Shown: positions 59,723 through 64,000 of the stretch, piece after piece
Position numbering within the stretch: the first letter of the stretch is position 1
Layout: each line of letters begins with the position of its first letter
DNA from: Mediterranea massiliensis
Lineage (GTDB): Bacteria; Bacteroidota; Bacteroidia; Bacteroidales; Bacteroidaceae
DNA: 64,000 nucleotides
Assembly (NCBI GenBank): GCA_015060685.1
Contig: SUXZ01000004.1
Coordinates: forward strand, 118,640 to 182,639
Direction of reading: 5' to 3'
Made by a program: the position numbers and the translations under genes
Notes under the pieces: model-generated
What the model saw: the letters and a program-made list of their open reading frames with translations, nothing else
Told to the model about the DNA's origin: nothing
Databases searched by the model: none

Positions 59723-61882
59723 TTATTTTGACTCGATTGCATTGTTCTCATCCAACTTCTCCAATAGAATTCTATTTCTAAGTTGTGCTCGTTTGAGTAT
59801 GTCAGAATACTTGATAATTTCTGTGTATAAATCTCCTTTTTCTCTACCGAACTTTCCAGGAATATCATACGACGGCCTGAATATGAACTTCAAGTTTGGT
59901 GATTGTTTAAAAGAAGAATTTCTTTCTTCGATAAAGTCATACTCAATGTTTTCACCAATTATATATCCATAAAAAGAATGTATCTTAAAGTTTTCATTGG
60001 ATAAATTATTGATGACCATCGCATATTTATTGATTTGATCCAAATGTTCTGATACATCTACATCTGGAGCCTTGAACTCAATAATAATGCATTTACCTTC
60101 AGAGGGATATAATAAAACATCTGGCCTTCTATGACCTACATCTATTATTTTATCTCCTAACTGTCTTACCTTATATGACTTCTCTTCTTCTGTTAGTTCT
60201 TCTTTAATTAGTTTTACTCCATCTATCTCTATTTTGTCCAAAAATTTCTCAGAACACCCGTCAAAATACAAATATTGATCGTCCAACAACCATAAATCAC
60301 TATCTTTCGTGTCTGTACTATGTTGTTGAAATATTAGATTATGTAAAAGGTTTTCATCAACTCTTCCTCCTCGCTTTAGTTTCTCAAGTTCCTTATTCAT
60401 AATCATATCAAAGATTTTAAGAACCAATCGCCTACGTGCGATATGCTTTGTTATGTTAGTACGATTCTGTAATGGTACTAACTTAACAAAATCATTCACT
60501 TCTTGAGATAATCTTTCTTGATAATTAGGCTCGGTAGGCAATATTCCTTTTAATAGTTCGAACCTCTTCTTAATTTCCGCATCACGTTTAGCGGCAACTT
60601 CTGTATCTGCTTCGTATATAGTCCTAAGTATTTGTTCGTCTGTATCAGAGGTTTTTAGAGACTTCCTTACTTTTGTTATGGCATCTTCGTCCAAATGAAA
60701 CATGTTTTGCAGCTGTTCAAGATTCAAAATAGCTTGGTTTCTCTTTTCTTGAAATTCTCTATACAAACTTGCAATCTTTATGTTAGTTGATGATTTGATG
60801 CTTTCAACGAGTAAGCATTCTTCTGGGAATAAGTTACCCTCAGATTGTTTTTTGAATTCAGACTCCTTTACTAAATGGAGATTACCACGTAGATCATCAT
60901 CAACATCATTAAAATAGTCTCCTCTGAGAAGAAACATATATCTGTTGCCATTTATAACATCCGTTTTGGGCAAGCCATCAACCTTCTCTTCTTGTGCCAG
61001 AGCACCATTACTTACAAAATATATTGAATTCTTTTTCAATTTATTCTCTGGTTGCACGAATGCTAATAAAGTAAACTTTTCTGTCCTATCTATTTCTTGA
61101 ACCTTGTTTTTATCATCAAGTTTACTGTAATGAGCTTCTACTTCAACAGAGTGCTCAGGTATAGGAATATCCTGATTGGTTATTGTTAAAGACTCAGTTT
61201 CTTTATCATTCTCGAATCTAACTAATTTAATTTTCGGTAATAACTCCCGACTTTCACATAGGCGTGACAAAAAATGTGTTATTAACTCGGATTTCACATC
61301 GCTTAATAATAACGCATTGTAGAATTTGGCATCATTCTTATAGTCTAAGATTGTATGCAATTCAACTTTCGCATATGTATTGTCAATACTTGTTTCTTCA
61401 TCAAAATCTTTACGCAATATTGCATTTGCCTGTAAAAAAGTTTCTTTTTTTGATAAGGTCAAACATATCTTACGATAATTATTATCACCTACTTTATATA
61501 CACTCTCAAAAATAGTATCATCAAAATAATGAAGATATTGAATCCTTCCCGTTCCTTTGTTGTTTATAGATTTACTATTATCACGTAGATTCAGTAGTCT
61601 TGTGAAACTTTCTTCATTAAGTCCAATGCCATTGTCTGTTATTATTATTTTCTGAAGATTCTTTAAGTTGTTTTCTTTATCCTCTTCAAATATACCACCA
61701 TTATAATGGAACTCAATAACTATCGAACCTAAATTCAAATGTTCCGCTGTGTACTTCTCAAGTATTGATTCCCAAGAATTGGTAAAGGCTTCATATACGG
61801 GCTGCAACTTTACACCATTCTTGTGAATAGAACGAAGTTCATTGCGGTAGTAAATTCCTGTTGCTTTTAGAAGTTCAGCCAT
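59723..61882 (-). CDS. GHKL (HSP90/MORC-type) ATPase fused to a PD-(D/E)xK nuclease-like domain
   Basis: The 719-aa protein has an N-terminal Bergerat ATPase: YEAFTNSWESI (N box), TDNGIGLN (about 82-89, G1) and NKGTGRIQYLHYF (about 108-120, G2). A long coiled, charged middle follows (FLDKI, LEQLQNMFHLDEDAITKVRKSLK). The C-terminal RPDVLLY ... CIIIEFKAP (about 583-606) has the D...ExK spacing of PD-(D/E)xK nucleases. A nucleic-acid clamp that cuts on activation is a reasonable inference. It is first of the three-gene unit with the ATPase and PIN genes, and 73 nt after AbiEii. Confidence 0.85.
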   Translation of the reverse strand: MAELLKATGIYYRNELRSIHKNGVKLQPVYEAFTNSWESILEKYTAEHLNLGSIVIEFHYNGGIFEEDKENNLKNLQKIIITDNGIGLNEESFTRLLNLRDNSKSINNKGTGRIQYLHYFDDTIFESVYKVGDNNYRKICLTLSKKETFLQANAILRKDFDEETSIDNTYAKVELHTILDYKNDAKFYNALLLSDVKSELITHFLSRLCESRELLPKIKLVRFENDKETESLTITNQDIPIPEHSVEVEAHYSKLDDKNKVQEIDRTEKFTLLAFVQPENKLKKNSIYFVSNGALAQEEKVDGLPKTDVINGNRYMFLLRGDYFNDVDDDLRGNLHLVKESEFKKQSEGNLFPEECLLVESIKSSTNIKIASLYREFQEKRNQAILNLEQLQNMFHLDEDAITKVRKSLKTSDTDEQILRTIYEADTEVAAKRDAEIKKRFELLKGILPTEPNYQERLSQEVNDFVKLVPLQNRTNITKHIARRRLVLKIFDMIMNKELEKLKRGGRVDENLLHNLIFQQHSTDTKDSDLWLLDDQYLYFDGCSEKFLDKIEIDGVKLIKEELTEEEKSYKVRQLGDKIIDVGHRRPDVLLYPSEGKCIIIEFKAPDVDVSEHLDQINKYAMVINNLSNENFKIHSFYGYIIGENIEYDFIEERNSSFKQSPNLKFIFRPSYDIPGKFGREKGDLYTEIIKYSDILKRAQLRNRILLEKLDENNAIESK

Positions 61883-61955
61883 ATGATTATATTTTTATAA
61901 ATGTTATTCATATATTTCCAGCAATTTGGTACCGAATTATCGGTGGGTTGACTTT

Positions 61956-62975
61956 TTACATAACCCTCACTCTTTCTTGCAACTCTCTCATTTTCCGCAT
62001 AAGAGCATCAAACTCTAAAGACTCACCATAAATGAAGAAACGCTTCATATCGGCATAATCATCTTGCCACGCCTCCATAGCCGATTCTGGTATCGTAAAA
62101 TTGATGGTTGATGGGGTGTGTAAATCATAGTTTACATACTTCAAAGCATAATAAGCCTTACGATGCTCAACAATGGCATTATAAAGATTTCGATTCGAAA
62201 AGGCTTCTTTTCCATACTCTGTATCCATCAATTTCTCCAAGTCATACAGATGTCGTGACATTCGTACGCTTCGAGGTTTTTCTTTTTGGAATTCTTCCGC
62301 CAAAAGAAATAGTTTTTCAAGGAATGTGCGAGTAGGAACTACTGTTCTAACAAGACTTTCTGCATCAGTATCTTCGCCATCAAAACTTTCACCTATAAGG
62401 GAACGAATTGGTCGTAATTCCGTAGGTTCATCCATTGAAAGACAGCTAATCTCAATCTTTACACGTGGAGGAATATAATTTATCGTGTCTTCAAGAATTG
62501 ACGGATAGTGTAATAGAATTACCGTAGGATCTTTGTCTGAGTCTATCGGTCGCCATTCTCCATCTCTATCTTGTGCTTGAGATACATTCTCTATACTGTA
62601 ACCAAAGACTCCCATTTCTTTCAAACGAGCATCTAATTGAGCAGAAAAGGTCTCATGAATATATGCTCGTGCCATTTTGCGTAATTTTTCACGCTGACTT
62701 TTACCGGTCTTCTCAATACCAAAGAATGAATGACTGATTGCCAAGTCAATATCTTCAGAAAAACGTTCTATGATGCCAAAACCTTTTGACAACGATGTTC
62801 CGCCTTTGAATATCAAAGAATCACGGCAATCTGTTTGGAATAATGCCTTTAATGTAACTGTTACCCACCAATCCTTTTCTATTGCTACCTGATTAATACC
62901 TGGATGCCCAGCCTCTGTGTGCTGCAACATAGCTAAACGGTCCACTATCTCATTGTTTAACCACAATTTTCCCAT
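61956..62975 (-). CDS. AbiEii/AbiGii-family nucleotidyltransferase toxin
   Basis: The 339-aa protein has the nucleotidyltransferase motif LIFKGGTSLSKGFGIIERFSEDIDLAI (GGTS ... DxD) and the downstream KIEISCLSMDEPTELRP strand with the third acidic residue. AbiEii toxins transfer nucleotides to tRNA or other targets and cause abortive phage infection. Its partner DUF6088 gene ends 14 nt upstream. Complete length; active-site residues intact. Confidence 0.92.
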   Translation of the reverse strand: MGKLWLNNEIVDRLAMLQHTEAGHPGINQVAIEKDWWVTVTLKALFQTDCRDSLIFKGGTSLSKGFGIIERFSEDIDLAISHSFFGIEKTGKSQREKLRKMARAYIHETFSAQLDARLKEMGVFGYSIENVSQAQDRDGEWRPIDSDKDPTVILLHYPSILEDTINYIPPRVKIEISCLSMDEPTELRPIRSLIGESFDGEDTDAESLVRTVVPTRTFLEKLFLLAEEFQKEKPRSVRMSRHLYDLEKLMDTEYGKEAFSNRNLYNAIVEHRKAYYALKYVNYDLHTPSTINFTIPESAMEAWQDDYADMKRFFIYGESLEFDALMRKMRELQERVRVM

Positions 62976-62989
62976 AATCTATTTCTATT

Positions 62990-63598
62990 TTAAGCGGTTA
63001 GCATTGGTTTTATAATTCGCTTCATCCATGCAGGCATCATATCTACATCTTTAGCAAGTGTCTCCTTGTTAGTTTCTTTCGATAGCAATTGTTGGATTAT
63101 ATTTAGTTCTTCTTCTCCTACATTCTCTTTTTTAAGGGCTTTAAGAGCCTGAACAAGTAAAGAGATGAGACGAGTACCATAACAGAAATTCTTGGGTACA
63201 CCTCGCTTTAACACGACTTTTCTATTGGATAGGTTTACAGTTCTTTCGCTTCCTGTAGTTAAGTATGTGTAATTCATTGGCACTTGAGTTGATAATCCTA
63301 GTGCATTCAGAGCTGTCATGCCTGATGGCAATACCTTTGCGTTATCTCTAGTAGCAATTGCCTGTACTACCTTATCGACTGAGGGCAGTACAACACCGAA
63401 TTTGCTTCTTCTCGGTTTGGCATATATCCCATGTGCAATTTTAACAAGCATACCTTCTGTCGTTAACTCAGACAAAATGCTTCCCGCAAATTCTGTGTGG
63501 TATTCAGGGAAATCGGACCGAAACAGAATGCAATCTTCTGGCATCGCTTCTATGCGTTGCCTAAGAGTAATACCATCTATAGAATATTCATTAGTCAT
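62990..63598 (-). CDS. DUF6088 (AbiEi-like) antitoxin / regulator
   Basis: The 202-aa protein has an N-terminal winged-helix (LRQRIEAMPEDCILFRSDFPEYHTEFAGSILSELTTEGMLVKIAHGIYAKP) and a C-terminal region with MTALNALGLSTQVPMNYTYLTTGSERTV. This is the layout of DUF6088/AbiEi antitoxins that repress their own promoter and neutralise AbiEii. First gene of the minus-strand defence unit, 32 nt behind a -7 promoter. Confidence 0.9.
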   Translation of the reverse strand: MTNEYSIDGITLRQRIEAMPEDCILFRSDFPEYHTEFAGSILSELTTEGMLVKIAHGIYAKPRRSKFGVVLPSVDKVVQAIATRDNAKVLPSGMTALNALGLSTQVPMNYTYLTTGSERTVNLSNRKVVLKRGVPKNFCYGTRLISLLVQALKALKKENVGEEELNIIQQLLSKETNKETLAKDVDMMPAWMKRIIKPMLTA

Positions 63599-63626
63599 TC
63601 ACCTTTGAAATTTTGATGATTTTTCA

Positions 63627-63645
63627 AATGCAAAGATATAAAAAG
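63627..63645 (-). promoter_or_regulatory. Promoter of the AbiE / GHKL / AAA / PIN unit
   Basis: Minus strand TTTATATCTTTGCATT contains TATCTTTG (63631-63638). No strong terminator is visible between AbiEii and the GHKL gene, so all five genes may share it. Confidence 0.7.
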
Positions 63646-63769
63646 TTTTTTGAGATAGGATAGGTTTTTCACAAATATATCTTCGTTGTCTCTCGAAGCT
63701 ATATCTGTGGCCCCGCGAAGCTACCTTCGTTAATACCTGTCCCTATATATAATATAATAAGGTATATAC

Positions 63770-64000
63770 CGCATCACCACTTTATAATTCACAATTCAAA
63801 ATTCATAATTAGTAATCAGTCTTTTACAGAAAAATATGTTTTTCAGCATAAAAAAGTGTTTGTTTTGTTTGGTTGTTAATGATAAAGTGTGTACTTTTGC
63901 ACCCGCTTTCGCAAGGGGAGTGCGCTGTTAAGGTATCGGATGGATAATTTTAGAAAATATTTCCGAAAACATTTGGATTGTATTTTAAAAAGTCCTTATC
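63770..64000 (+). promoter_or_regulatory. Probable tandem promoter region of a stable-RNA (rRNA-like) operon beyond the window
   Basis: GTGTGTACTTTTGCACCCGCTTTCGCAAGGGG contains one TACTTTTG box (about 63891-63898). The window ends in AAAAAGTCCTTATC, which looks like the beginning of a second TATC-TTTG box. From memory, Bacteroidales 16S leaders carry similar TTTGCACCCGC...GCAAGGGG sequence. The rest of 63646-63770 holds AATTCACAATTCAAAATTC word repeats and no gene. Confidence 0.4.

Noticed and set aside
63770-64000. rRNA gene inside the window
   Set aside because: Only promoter-like and leader-like sequence is visible; no 16S 5' sequence is reached before the window ends. No tRNA gene was found anywhere in the window either.

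Overview
The window looks like a chromosomal segment of a gut-type Bacteroidales (Bacteroides / Phocaeicola / Prevotella group). Reasons seen in the sequence: nearly every gene start is preceded by the Bacteroidota -7 element TAnnTTTG; Shine-Dalgarno sites are weak; and the gene set is typical of the order (type III glutamine synthetase, TonB-dependent receptors, DUF5686 outer-membrane protein, smalltalk protein, VirE-N/DUF3987 protein, fimbrillin-like lipoprotein, TPP-riboswitch/OMR/PnuT/TPK cassette). No species can be named from the sequence alone.

Layout. 1-4.45 kb, minus strand: one operon of M3 peptidase, small lipoprotein, dCMP deaminase and S41 protease (the last runs off the left edge). 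4.5-15.4 kb: housekeeping genes (gap, mscL, a GMP synthase with a dead and shortened glutaminase domain, Crp/Fnr regulator, type III glutamine synthetase, DUF5686 protein, ribosomal protein S1). 15.4-18.3 kb: a lone tyrosine recombinase, an unknown protein and an MscS channel. 18.4-22 kb: thiamin uptake operon under a TPP riboswitch. 22-27.2 kb, minus strand: threonine operon thrA - apgM-like (probable homoserine kinase) - thrC, preceded by a previously untracked 20-residue Thr-rich leader peptide and ended by a terminator lying inside the convergent TPK gene. 27.3-28.4 kb: asparaginase.

28.4-37.4 kb is accessory DNA. On the minus strand are HU-like protein, smalltalk and DUF5675, with a 24-unit heptamer array in the HU leader. 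On the plus strand are a 46-aa acidic peptide, a fimbrillin/LRR lipoprotein, a 426-aa unknown, an OB-like small protein, a 129-aa unknown and a VirE-N/DUF3987 primase-helicase-like protein carrying two in-frame fold-back insertions. Together they resemble a reduced replication (primase, ssDNA binding, HU) plus envelope/lysis (small membrane protein, DUF5675) module. 37.5-48 kb is core again: radA, a polyferredoxin, a Tat/lipoprotein iron-sulfur aldo-keto reductase, a FAD dehydrogenase, cysteine synthase, a LuxR-type regulator with a His-rich linker, MetA (acetyl-CoA type by residue 111) and a U32 protein. 48-50.4 kb is a second TonB-dependent receptor.

50.8-63.6 kb is a defence island. It begins with a roughly 340-nt highly structured RNA, followed by a PLD-helicase + Eco57I-like methylase pair. 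A convergent, visibly AT-rich minus-strand set then encodes AbiEi-like (DUF6088), AbiEii nucleotidyltransferase, a GHKL-ATPase/PD-(D/E)xK protein, an AAA ATPase and a PIN-like nuclease. The right edge has what looks like the tandem promoter region of a stable-RNA (possibly rRNA) operon.

Two window-wide patterns stand out. First, short heptamer-type words (TAGTGAT / ATCACTA and relatives, GTAGTCAA, ACTCAGC) sit at the 3' ends of many genes and often supply the stop codon. Second, several dispersed palindromes recur (CTCGTGAGGG... twice, GGACGCAGCGTGCTGCGTCC-type four times).
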